DNA of 64,000 nucleotides from contig CP099842.1 of assembly GCA_030062745.1 (NCBI GenBank), forward strand, positions 11,630,095-11,694,094, read 5' to 3'. Below are positions 54,760 to 64,000 of the stretch, piece after piece. Position 1 is the first letter of the stretch; each line of letters starts with the position of its first letter. The position numbers and the translations under genes were made by a program. This DNA comes from Capitulum mitella. Its lineage: Eukaryota > Arthropoda > Thecostraca > Pollicipedomorpha > Pollicipedidae. The notes beneath the pieces are model-generated. The model worked only from the letters and a program-made list of their open reading frames with translations. It was not told the origin of the DNA and did not search any database.

Positions 54760-55909
54760 TTGCCACGTTCCCGACTGGGGGAGAGGCGGTTGACCGTTCC
54801 TCCCCCGAGGTTTTGCCGAGACCGCGAGAAAACGAACTAACACAGCGCCACGAAACTTCGTATACCCATTGCTTCATCAATTTTACATCTAGTACCAAAT
54901 TCTTTACCTCAGATCAAGTCAGGTGTTTGACATAGTTCAGATCAAATGGAGCTATGTCCAAAAACGTTTAGCGTCTGTAATGTTTTCGGGAAACATGATG
55001 TCACAATAAAACTTTCAGAGACTAGGGATTCTGATAAATGCAACAAATCTGCTTTCTCAGATTTTTGGAAATTACCGGGTCATTGGCCTGAGGCCCTTTC
55101 CAACAACTGTCCTTTTTCGGGAATTGACGGGATTTTTTAACAATCTGCTGTAGGCAGATGCAGACATCCTGTTTCCGTCACTAGTCAAAGTTTCGATGAC
55201 CTCAAATTTCTGACCTGATGTCAGGTCACGAATAACTGGTATATCAAAATTGGTGACGAATGACCCAGGTCGGGTACAAAATGGCAGAACTGGTTCGCAC
55301 AGCTGCGAAAAATACCAAGAAGTTCAAAATAGTTTCAAAAATTACATATTTTGAAAATAAACAGGCTCTTGCGAATAAAGTTTCATTAACTGTGTAAATT
55401 GATAATTACTGAATTTTTCAACATTTAGGCACGAGAAGCCATCACAACAACCATTAGAACCAAAAAACAACAATTGGCCAAAGGTTTATTTGCGAAAATA
55501 AAGGAACGCAAAAATTAGTTCTCGTTAATTTCATACCGCGTTCGGTTACGGCGCCCGCCGGCAGTCGGTGCAAAAATTACCGTGTCTTTAATTGAACGTT
55601 TCTGCGTTTATATTAAATAAATCATACTAATTAGACGTGTATCGGTATCTGCGGACTTTTGCCTGTCCGGTAGTGCCCTTACCTAGACTTTATTGGTCAC
55701 AGCCCTTGAAATCCGGGCCGTTTCTCGGTCTCAAGCAGTCGACTATGAGGAAACATATAAGTGGCGTAAATCGATTACACGTCATTCAAAAATACAAATG
55801 AGGTCAGTTCCGAACTCCACTCGTCACGAGCTTTCCAACGGTGTGCTTATTTTTATCACGCGACCAACTGTTTGTGAGTTAGGGGGTGTTTTCAACGGGT
55901 TTTGGTTAA
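54760..55909 (+). mobile_element. TTAA family A, copy A4 (piggyBac-like, non-autonomous, diverged)
   Basis: The left edge reads TTGCCACGTTCCCGACTGGGG, a mutated TTAACCCGTCCCC terminus, then the hairpin and CCGAGGTTTTGCCGAGACCG. The body matches A1 and A2 in order (CAACAAATCTGCTTTCTCAG, GACGGGATTTTTTAACAA, ATTGGTCACAGCCCTTGA). The right end is truncated before the full hairpin and stops at TTAA 55906-55909. It is the oldest-looking A copy. Confidence 0.75.
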
Positions 55910-56289
55910 CGGGTCAACTCCGCAATGACTGTCGTGTTATTTATTTATTTACTTCTTTATTTTTATACTAAGAAACTTACGAAAACCTCACAGTAAGCGT
56001 AGTCACCAAGGTGAATGATTCACACTGTTAATATATTATTTTTTTCAGTTTTCAGATCTCTTCTTTTTCAGTGTAATCTTTTTCATTGCATTTTTCCAGT
56101 TAATATAGTAAATAAAAATTGGTAAGCATAATATCTGTTATCCGGCCGGATATCCGTCATACCAACCCGGCATATCCGGTATCCGGCCGGACAGAAACCC
56201 CGATCCGGTGTATCTCAATTTATCACACAAGGACTTATCACCTCAGATGTTCCGCAGGTCGATTAAGACCTTAATACGAACAGATCGCC
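55910..56289. other. Spacer with TATCCGGCCGGATA repeats
   Basis: At 56138-56190 TATCCGGCCGGATATCCG, CATATCCGG and TATCCGGCCGGA recur. Such motifs occur in the subterminal regions of some hAT-like elements, but I cannot find ends here. Confidence 0.35.
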
Positions 56290-56620
56290 AAACTCGACTG
56301 GCGTGAGCAGAGCACTGAAGCCGCGGGCCGCCGCCGCCGCCGGCACCTGCAACATAAGCTGCTTGCGGCGCACAGAGGCGTGTTCAGCTCCAGGGGGATA
56401 CGAGAGCGGCACACCCTCTGTCTGTTATTACTATGAAGTCATTCGTTCCTACTTATCCCACTGCTCCTACCCGCTACTTTGAGGGCCACCGGTCTCCCCG
56501 AGCCCCACTCCAACTCCCAGGCCGATCACCGCCGCCGCCGCTGGCGCTTGTAATACGAATAATACGGTACTCGCGGCATACAGAGACGCGTGCAGCCCTG
56601 GGGGCAGAGGGGCACACCTC
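56290..56620. other. CpG-rich island with two similar halves
   Basis: GCCGCCGCCGCC-type sequence and GCGGC.CACAGAGGCGTG occur at about 56330-56390. Related GCCGCCGCCGCTGGCG and GCGGCATACAGAGACGCGTG occur at 56528-56590, so the two halves look like an old duplication of about 200 bp. No coding signal is visible. Confidence 0.45.
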
Positions 56621-57560
56621 ACAAATAATGCCATGAGAGATGGCCAACGTTCCCGTTGTAGTAGCAATACCATGCTACCTCCTTAGGACTTTCTTGTTTT
56701 CGGCATTAGGTCAGGTACGTGTTGAACGTGATTTGAATACATGTCAGGTTCTAAGCGGGTGTAACTTCTAAACCATGTGCCCTACGAACTTTGGCAGTGC
56801 CTGAAACTGTTTCCTTCATCGAGGGGATTCAGAAAATGTGGCTACATGATCAGTTATCCCATTCATTTAGAAGTTGCTAACTCACGTAGTTAGACCAAAA
56901 ACAAATTTTCATTGTCGATGCGCGATTCCTAAATATTGTCAGTGTTGTTAAATTTGTTCCGTGCGTCCAATGAACCCAATCATGGAAAAAGCTTTAGTCA
57001 GCTACGATTTTCAGGAAAAATAGAAAATTCGTCGCCCTACTGAGCATTGTCCCAAACTTATTAAAGAGGCACCCTAAAGGCTCTTGTGGAATGGGAAATT
57101 CTTGTCCCTATCAGTCATGGGGTTCTGCCGCTGTTAGTGGCGGCCTTAGAAGTCCACACCGAGAAAACGATTTGAGAACATCTTACAAACATTCTTATTT
57201 TAGGCTAGTTCTAAGTCTCACATTCTAGCTTTAGTTCTCTGTTAAAGCAGTTTCCCGCGCTGAATCGCAGGACTCTTCTTAAACCAGCGAACATTTCATA
57301 ATTATCATTCATAAAGGCGGTAGACGACGAGAAGGGCTGCTGGTTCCCCGGTTGCGCGTCTGGTTTATCGTGAGACAGTCACTGGTCTCAATGGAACAAG
57401 TCGCGACGCGTTTTGCCGCGCATGCAGCAGCACGAGCTAGACCTTGAATCAACGGCATTGAACGAGCCGTTTACTGTCCCTGACGGTTTTGGTGAGGTGG
57501 TCGAGCGAATTGCTCGGTTTGAGGTAGTTGTGGGATGCGGTTTGACGTGTCAGAACTAGC
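56621..57560. other. No recognisable feature
   Basis: Short frames only, no shared repeats. Confidence 0.3.
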
Positions 57561-58445
57561 TAGCTAGATAAAGGCTAAAGGTAAGTTCCCAGCCGACTAA
57601 ACTCCAATACTTCTGTTCGCCTGAATATCTCAAAAATGACAATAAAATCGTAGCTATATCGTAGCAAGCAATACTACCGTGCTGCGGTCGGCCGACGGGG
57701 AACATTATTCCACGGCGCAAAATGTAGTGCCACCAAAGTTACGGGTATTAACACCATGGATGCCTGAAGACCCTGCTGATATCTTCACAGCTGCTGAATT
57801 TTTAGATCGCTGTATTACTGTATTGGACGACTGTTGGGATATCTCATATCAGTACTATTACGTTATGGAATTTTATGCTCCGCGGCGACTAGATCTGTCC
57901 AATACGAGGATGTTGGAAACAGGGGGTGTTGAGTGGGTGTTATTATATCATGTCATTGTTATGTTATATGTATGTTATTATGTCATTGCTATGATGTCTT
58001 ATATGATGATTATTATGCTATACGATCATATTATTGCATTATGTCGTTGCAATACCTGATAGTTATTGCACGGGGTGCTCCCTGGTAAGGGGGTGTGTGG
58101 GGGGTTGTTTCGCCCTGGACGTACCTGGCAATAAAGGAAAGAAATGTTGCGCCGAAAGTACAAACCCGTGCCGCAGGTACGGTATAGGGTACTAGAGGCC
58201 GTAGGCCGATAAAGGGTGCGATCGGACTTGGCTCTTTAATGAAGAAGTCGCGCGAAGCGCGTTATTAAGTTGTATCTACTGAGGAGCCGTGTGCTGGTTA
58301 GGTGAGGTTAGGTTAGGTTGTGTTGGACTACGTTGGTATTTTAGGTTAAATGATTTTTTGTTTATTGTTCCATTTTGTTCGTTGTTTTTTCAGCTTTGTA
58401 TCGAAATTTCTCTTCCAAATATTTTACTTTACTGTTTTTAATTAT
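57561..58445 (+). repeat. Dispersed repeat H2 (relative of H1)
   Basis: This matches H1 from GGCTAAAGGTAAGTT at about 57573 through GTGCTGCGGTCG, AAAATGTAGTGCCACCAA and GATATCTCATATCAGTACTA. It matches again around a short GGTTAGGTGAGGTTAGG seed (58296-58328) and the TTTTGTTTATTGTT...TTTTCAGCTTTGT tail. Some 250 bp near 58035-58290 have no counterpart in H1. An ATGTTAT-type low-complexity patch at 57950-58020 holds an open frame open. Flanking direct repeats like those of H1 are not present. Confidence 0.6.
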
Positions 58446-59211
58446 TCTGTCCACGAATCTCTTCGAAACCAGACTTTCATCTTTCAGTATTTTTTATATT
58501 AATTAAAAATATTGCGGTGTGGGATCTCACAACAGCCAGGAAAGTAGCTGGTAAGGTGCTTGACATGAAGATGATTTTCATAAAAATGCGTTTCTCATTT
58601 TGAAGTTTTGTCGTGGCTTACTATAGGCATTACAGGAAATACGGGAAATACGGGTGATTTGACAGTTCTGTTAATAGCATTGCGAAGTGATTTGATAGTT
58701 CTGTTCACATTGTCTCAACGGTAAAGAACCCCAGAGTGCACTGCACAAGCAGGCTGGACGGAAGGTGGCGCGCTACTTAGATCTGTGAACTGGGGGCGGA
58801 TGGTTCTACGGTTCTGTTACTAGCGCGAAAACGCAGGGCGGCGATTTCTTATTTCTGGCTCCTGACATGATCCGGGCGATAATTCCTTATCTGTGTGTTC
58901 CTAACGTAACAATCCTGTTAACAGTTCTTCGTACGGCAGTAACGGTGTCATCGCTGGACGGCTGCCGATATCTCAACTTCGTTTGAGTTCAGCCTTGATT
59001 CGCGCGAATACATTGAAGTATTTTTTGTCTCATTTTCCCTTATATTATATACTTTTATTTTCGCATTATGTATTTTTATGTTATGTATTATACATTTGTA
59101 TTATGTTAAGATTTTTTTGTTTCTTAGATCACGTTTTTAAAGCAGGGTACGGAAACCTGAAGGTGGATTATTTTGAGAATGGTATTGGACAATTTGACTA
59201 GTGACCATTCT
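58446..59211. other. No recognisable feature
   Basis: Short frames; a T-rich patch at 59030-59130 encodes a spurious hydrophobic frame. Confidence 0.3.
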
Positions 59212-59559
59212 CACTGAGGAAAAACTGAGGACCATACGCGGTCTCAGAGACCGGTAGGCGTTCTCATTTCCCGTATTCAAATCAGACCACGAGTTTTCAT
59301 TACCCTGGGAGGACTCATTTGAGAACGTTTTCACTCGAGACTGGTGCTGGGTCTCATGCGAAACCATCTTTAAAAGGTTTCACGTGAGACCAGATGAAAC
59401 CAGGTGGTTTCACATCAGACCAGTTACCAGTATGGAGTGAAGCCGTTTCCAAAAGAGTCCTTCCAGGATACTGAAAAAGTGTGATCTGATTTGAACAGGG
59501 AGAATGAGAATCCCCACCGGTCTCTGAGACCAGCTACAGGTCTCACTTTTTTCTCAGTG
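59212..59559. mobile_element. Foldback MITE with 75-bp inverted ends
   Basis: The left arm (59212-59286) begins CACTGAGGAAAAACTGAGG and contains GGTCTCAGAGACCGGT. The right arm (59485-59559) is its imperfect reverse complement, ending TTTTTTCTCAGTG. The middle carries further inverted motifs (GAAACCATCTTTAAAAGG / TTTC) and repeated GAGACCAG / CTGGTCTC units, so almost the whole 348 bp could fold back. Flanks (CCATTCT and CATCT) hint at a short duplicated target but are not identical. Superfamily is not clear from the ends alone. Confidence 0.85.
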
Positions 59560-59639
59560 CATCTGACGTTGGACACTGAAAACGACCGTCTGCGTAGACT
59601 CAAAATTTTCAATACCTGATGACTTGGGACGTATTGGTG
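59560..59639. other. Spacer
   Basis: No feature seen. Confidence 0.2.
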
Positions 59640-59765
59640 AGTAGGCTTGTCTTGTTGCATCGCAGGACTTGCATAATTGTAATGAATCTCTCCTTTGTGT
59701 CCTTAGATGGGCATCCGATGTCAAAGTGCGCTGTCGTGCATTGTTTTACAAAACAGAGATGACTT
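59640..59765 (+). repeat. Dispersed repeat I, copy 2, with MSKCAVVHCF-coding start
   Basis: This matches copy 1 at 49729-49850. An acceptor-like CTCCTTTGTGTCCTTAG precedes the ATG at 59718, which opens MSKCAVVHCFTKQR before a stop. The C-x4-C start is THAP-like, but no later THAP motif is in frame. Confidence 0.4.
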
Positions 59766-60300
59766 CCACTTGCTAGGGTGTGAGAACAAGAGAAGAGAGG
59801 ACAAGATGGCTTGAAATCAAATGCTGCACCTCTAGTTGTGTGGCACTTTTTCCATCGCAATATCTACGTTAAGGTCATATTTCTGCCTCGAGCAAACTTC
59901 TTTTTAGACTTTAAATAATTACTTGCCTTGGGGTTCCAAAAACAGTGCGCTTGATTTTAATCAGCCGCAGTCCATTGGTATCTGCATTTTCATTGCATTC
60001 GTGATGGAGTTTACCTAGACTCACGCCTATCCTTTGTAAATCGTTATTTACCTTGACGTTCCAAAACAATACGGTTCAGTTTCATGAGCGGCAATTGGCA
60101 ATTGTGTTTGCAGTGCAAGCATGATGCGGTGTACTTTCATCGTGTCATGACACCAATGACCAAATGTAATCTTTGGACAAAATAACTAGAACACATGCCA
60201 TAGGTCTTAAACATTGTCCATTCATTCTTACTGAATTGCTTCCTTTCACTGAGCCACCTTGAAATTCCATCCATTGCAGCCCATGATGTGCATGAGCGAC
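59766..60300. repeat. Diverged tandem units of about 126 bp
   Basis: ACTTGCCTTGGGGTTCCAAAA at about 59920 and ATTTACCTTGACGTTCCAAAA at about 60046 begin two similar units. Both continue with CAGTTT/ATTTT, GC.GCA.T.GGCA and GTGATGG/ATGATGCG blocks. A further weak relative may start near 60256. Strongly diverged. Confidence 0.4.
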
Positions 60301-61285
60301 ATTATGCGGGCGCACAGGATGCTTTTGCATGCATCTGACTCATTGATTTTCAAATTCCGTTGGTAATTGCTACATGTTTCACAAATAATGACGTAATATC
60401 TGACGTGATAGGTTGGACGGTAAACGACCTTCGTTGTAAATTGCTTCGTCAAATTAGCCCGATAATGCGCCCGGAAACTGGAAGCTCTATTGCTTGTGAT
60501 AACCAGTTTATGGTCGCGCTCTTTTATGGGAAAACCTGTTCCAAAAGTTCGATCCGGTTCTTTGCGCCATGATCAGCACATGCAGTACCGATCGCTGGAG
60601 AATAATTTGACCATGTCTGCATCGCAAGGTTTTCGTTTCTTTTCTTACCATGAGCTTATTCCATGTTCATAAATGAAGCAGATACATATGGTTGCTGACT
60701 ACCCTGAATAACGATTTTTCTGTTTTCCTATGACAGTGTCCATGAAGCACTGGTCGACGAACAGTCAAGACATTTTTGACGCTGCATGTCCATATGTTAT
60801 CATACGATATCAAGTGTTTCTGTTGTATTGCCATAAACATGATTTGAACGAGCATTTGTTGAGCTTCAGAAATAAATTTCGTTAAAGAAAGGAACATGCC
60901 ATTCTACGTGGTATTTGGCACGTCCCATCCTGCTCGGAGCTTCGCCTACAACGAAATATCACCTTCACATGTCTGGGACAAAAATAGACCTGACTCCAGA
61001 GCCATTTAGCTCGACGTGTCATGTTGGAATGGCGTGCGTGTTAGACTGTGGAGAAGTTCACCTGCTTTTATTGCCAGTGACGTAAGAGCCATCATGCCAT
61101 GCGTCAGGACTGGCGGCCTTTGCCTTTAGACACCAGAGACATAGTTACGACGGGCAGTATGATAATTTTTGCTCAACATATACTCGCCGAAAAAAAATAT
61201 TTTCTCCGTCATCAGAAATCATTGGTGACAATCTGCAGTGCTTGGCAAGATTGCACATTAGAAGCCGTGTTTGTCTGGTAGTCTC
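60301..61285. other. No recognisable feature
   Basis: Short frames only (up to 76 codons). No shared repeats or RNA genes. Confidence 0.3.
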
Positions 61286-61605
61286 GTGATCGTGAACGCT
61301 GCCCGGCGAAGTGGCCGCGACTGTGGACCGGCGCGCGCGACTTCGGGCCAGCCGTCGCCGGGGCGGCCTCCGTCGGCCGGCGGCGACAGCGGGGACCGCG
61401 AGGCGTGCGACTCGCCGCCGGCGACCAATAACCCTGTCACCATCGATCCCCTCGAGCCGACATTCGAGGGCGGCCCTCGACATCCCAGGCCGGCCGCTCC
61501 CCGGGCGGGGAGCCCCAGCCGCTTCCCTCCCATCAGATGCGTCAGAATGGCGTTGGTCCGGCAGCGTTCTGTCGAATCCGCTCTAGCGGTTGACGTCGAA
61601 TAACC
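61286..61605. other. CpG-rich island open on both strands
   Basis: A plus-strand frame (61271-61603, 110 codons) reads as proline/glycine/serine-rich sequence with DPLEPTFEGG and PSRFPPIRCV. A minus-strand frame (61258-61533) is likewise open. Both have GC-rich third positions, so codon use does not decide. A disordered N-terminal exon of a regulatory protein is possible on either strand, but nothing identifies it. Confidence 0.35.
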
Positions 61606-63049
61606 ACGCTGGGGTTAACGGGACCCAGCCGGATTACACACGGGCTGAATCTCCTCGAGTGGGACGCGGAGGCCCAGCTCAGAGCTCGGAAGGTGGCGAC
61701 TTAGACTTGTCATTTCACTTCAAGTGGGCAACGGAGCGCACGAAAAATTGGTGAACGCGACTAATTCGTCCGCCATTCCTCCAGCGTACGTGTTATTTTA
61801 TATGGATGGCCGCAGCTTGACGAAGTGGATGACGTTGATAACACGCCCGTGATGTAAATTTGGGGTTTGCAAGTTTTCATCGTGCTAGCGGAAACAAGCT
61901 AATGTAAAACTAGAACGAAGTATGGGACACAGTGAGGCGTCGAAATTCGATTCTCGAACCGGATGAGGACTTTCCACAAATTAACTATTAACGAAACTAA
62001 TTTGAACACCAAGACTGCATGCTGAAACTTGTCCTATAATCAAGCGAAGATTTATGAAATGGAATACTGATAACACTGGAAGCAACACAATTGCATCATA
62101 CAAAGGTCTTTTTTTCAAAAGGCGTCTCGGATAATATGAGCTTGGTTTGCACCTGTATCAACATGCGTCCATATTTCAAATGCTATTACAACGCCAAAAT
62201 GCAAAAACAAACCAACAGAGACGCAAGGGTTCCCCGCCCCCCCTCCACCCCCCACCCCCTCCAAAAAAGGACGTGCGTGCAGTATTAATGATTGTCATGA
62301 TTTTTCAGTCCTTTGTGTTGCCTTACGGAGGCAACCATTTTCGTCCGCCGTGTACATTGCACGAGGACAAATAATTAACTTCCTTGACAGCAATCAGGCC
62401 TCCGCGACGTCAAATATATGCAATTTGCCGGCATCACCCAGCCATAGCGGCAAACAGTCGGCTCGCACCTGATCCCGGGGGTGGCCGTCTGACATTCCGG
62501 AACCCCGACAGCGTCGCAGTAGTGTTTTGAAAGCAACGTTATTTCGGTGGAAAGTGACACTGCGCATTTTTTTCACTTCGCGACGCATCCCGATTGTGGG
62601 GTGTTTACTTCACGATAAAGGTAATTCCCGAAGCAATATTTTACACTGTGAGCTGCTTTGGCGACATATGCGTGACTTCACTGATATAATGAGAGCAAGT
62701 TGTATTGCAGAAAAGAACAAAAGTCGTATGAAGACAAATGACTATAGCATTAACAAATATGGTAGCAATATTTGCATACATGTTCGTTACTGTCACACTT
62801 TCCCAGTTGGCAGCCGTGGAAATCGGGAGGAGGTCAAAGTCATATTCGTGAAGATTTGTACTAAAATGCAGAGGTGTATTTCGGTGCTGAAGGTAGGGCC
62901 AATGCCTCTTAATTTTTATGTAAGTTTCGGTAAAAAGGTGCTCTGTTTTCATTTTTGGCATTGTCATGAGAAGTAAAGTGATATAATGGTTCACCACTTT
63001 CACTTTGGGACTTTTTCACCCCTCTTAACATTTTGTTATGACCTCTCGA
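61606..63049. other. No secure feature
   Basis: A plus-strand frame of 149 codons (62527-62976) overlaps a minus-strand frame of 120 codons (62641-63003). Neither shows a known domain. A C-rich tract lies at 62236-62264. Confidence 0.25.
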
Positions 63050-64000
63050 CATCCTGCGGAATCTCAGTTTCAGAGCACCGCTGAGCGGGGCGACAGCGCC
63101 GACACGGCGCGGGAACGGCCCACCGCAGCCCGTCCGGGCGGACAGTCAGCTGCCTGTATTGCGAACAACCTGCCACGAGTTTCGATCGCAACAGGGCAGG
63201 CAGCGGACAGTTCATGACTTGCACCCCAGCAGGGCCTCGAATTTACAAAGAATTGACAAAGGCGCTTTTTTAAAGCAGCCAACTAGCAATAGTTAGCAAG
63301 ATGTTGTTACGAAGCGGTCGTGGCGAACGAGACATTTTATATACAAACGGTCTGACAAAAGCCTGTAAATCGTGAACGCGGGCCAGAGTCCTTGACGTTT
63401 TGGTAACTGCATTCACAACATCGATGTCAGTCGTCGCAGATTAGTACGGCCAAATGGAGCACACTACGCCGCTCACGCTGCTCTGCAATACGGCGCTTAT
63501 GACATCGTACCGACAAATGTGACGTATTCATTAACACGTTTATGATGCAGATGGGTCATAAATATATCCTTCACGTTGAAAGAGGGCGTTTAGCCACATT
63601 CATCCCCAACCACAGCAATTACCATAATGGTATTCATAGTGTGGGCGCGGGAACGTAAACACCTCAGCCCTCAGCTCGCATCCATCTCCATCCGATTGCC
63701 GCAAGACCCGGCGCCGACTTTGATACGCCCGCATACCGAATGTGGAGTCTGCTGGACAGATCGGAGCCAGCAGGTCGATCCTCTGCCGGTCCGGAGCTGA
63801 GTCGGACGGCAGAAGGCTGCGGAGCGAGCAGGGCGCGCTCTGTCCCCCCTCCCCCTGACGCCCCGCCGCCGCCGACGCGACGCCACAGCGACTCGCCCTG
63901 TGTCGGCCGACGGCACGCCAGCCGGCAGAGCGGCGGAAGCGGGGGGGGGGTCAGTCAGACGGCGAAATCGTTAGAGCGCAGTCCTGTCAGGCGGTGGGTA
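63050..64000. other. CpG-rich patches at 63050-63200 and 63660-64000
   Basis: Both patches are GC-rich with overlapping frames on the minus strand and no recognisable domain. The last one runs to the window edge and has a long G run at 63943-63950. No feature is seen between them. Confidence 0.35.

Noticed and set aside
1-64000. CRISPR array, prokaryotic operon, phage or plasmid content
   Set aside because: No regularly spaced short direct repeats with unique spacers, no ribosome-binding sites before long adjacent genes, and gene density is far too low. The sequence is eukaryotic.

Overview
This 64 kb window looks like intergenic or intronic DNA from an arthropod. No complete gene can be read in it. 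Three things point to an arthropod. There is an interstitial array of the pentamer TTAGG, the usual arthropod telomere unit. There is a broken copy of an uncharacterised protein family that I recall as greatly expanded in arthropods. There are remnants of non-LTR retrotransposons, one with an RNase H-type tail. I cannot name the species. Long open frames are rare, and most sit in GC-rich islands or inside repeats.

The dominant content is a set of 1.1-1.3 kb non-autonomous DNA transposons that all insert at TTAA and end in CCC...GGG, the signature of piggyBac-like elements. I separate four families by their terminal sequence: A (four copies, at 26.7, 34.7, 50.4 and 54.8 kb), B (5.5, 10.7, 34.1-36.5, 16.3-18.8 and 18.8-19.6 kb), C (16.6, 21.0 and 51.5 kb) and D (41.0 kb). 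More decayed relatives lie near 2.1, 26.5 and 30.1 kb. All share one design: a TTAA, a short CCC-start inverted terminus, a G-run/C-run hairpin, a conserved subterminal stretch resembling CTGAGRTTTYCGRGAACT, and an interior dense in AGGTCA hexamers. They are nested. A2 sits in B3, and B3 sits in a non-LTR RNase H reading frame that resumes on the far side. C1 sits in a small repeat that itself sits in B4. A3 and C3 share a single TTAA.

Other repeats are a foldback MITE with 75-bp inverted ends (59.2 kb), two hAT-like short elements (1.5 and 26.0 kb), a dispersed repeat carrying the TTAGG array (30.8-32.4 and 57.6-58.4 kb), a 21-bp minisatellite (4.25-4.73 kb), a 69-bp minisatellite (20.3 kb) and several microsatellites.

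Gene evidence is weak. Single candidate exons with plausible splice sites occur at 28.3 kb (minus strand) and at 33.5, 39.3, 42.5 and 47.5 kb (plus strand). Several encode hydrophobic or signal-peptide-like segments. CpG-rich islands cluster at 37.0-37.4, 39.2-40.6, 44.1-45.3, 46.9-47.3 and 48.0-48.3 kb, and others are scattered. The 33-48 kb interval is therefore the best place to look for a real plus-strand gene, but I could not assemble one. A transcript or protein alignment is needed to confirm any exon given here.
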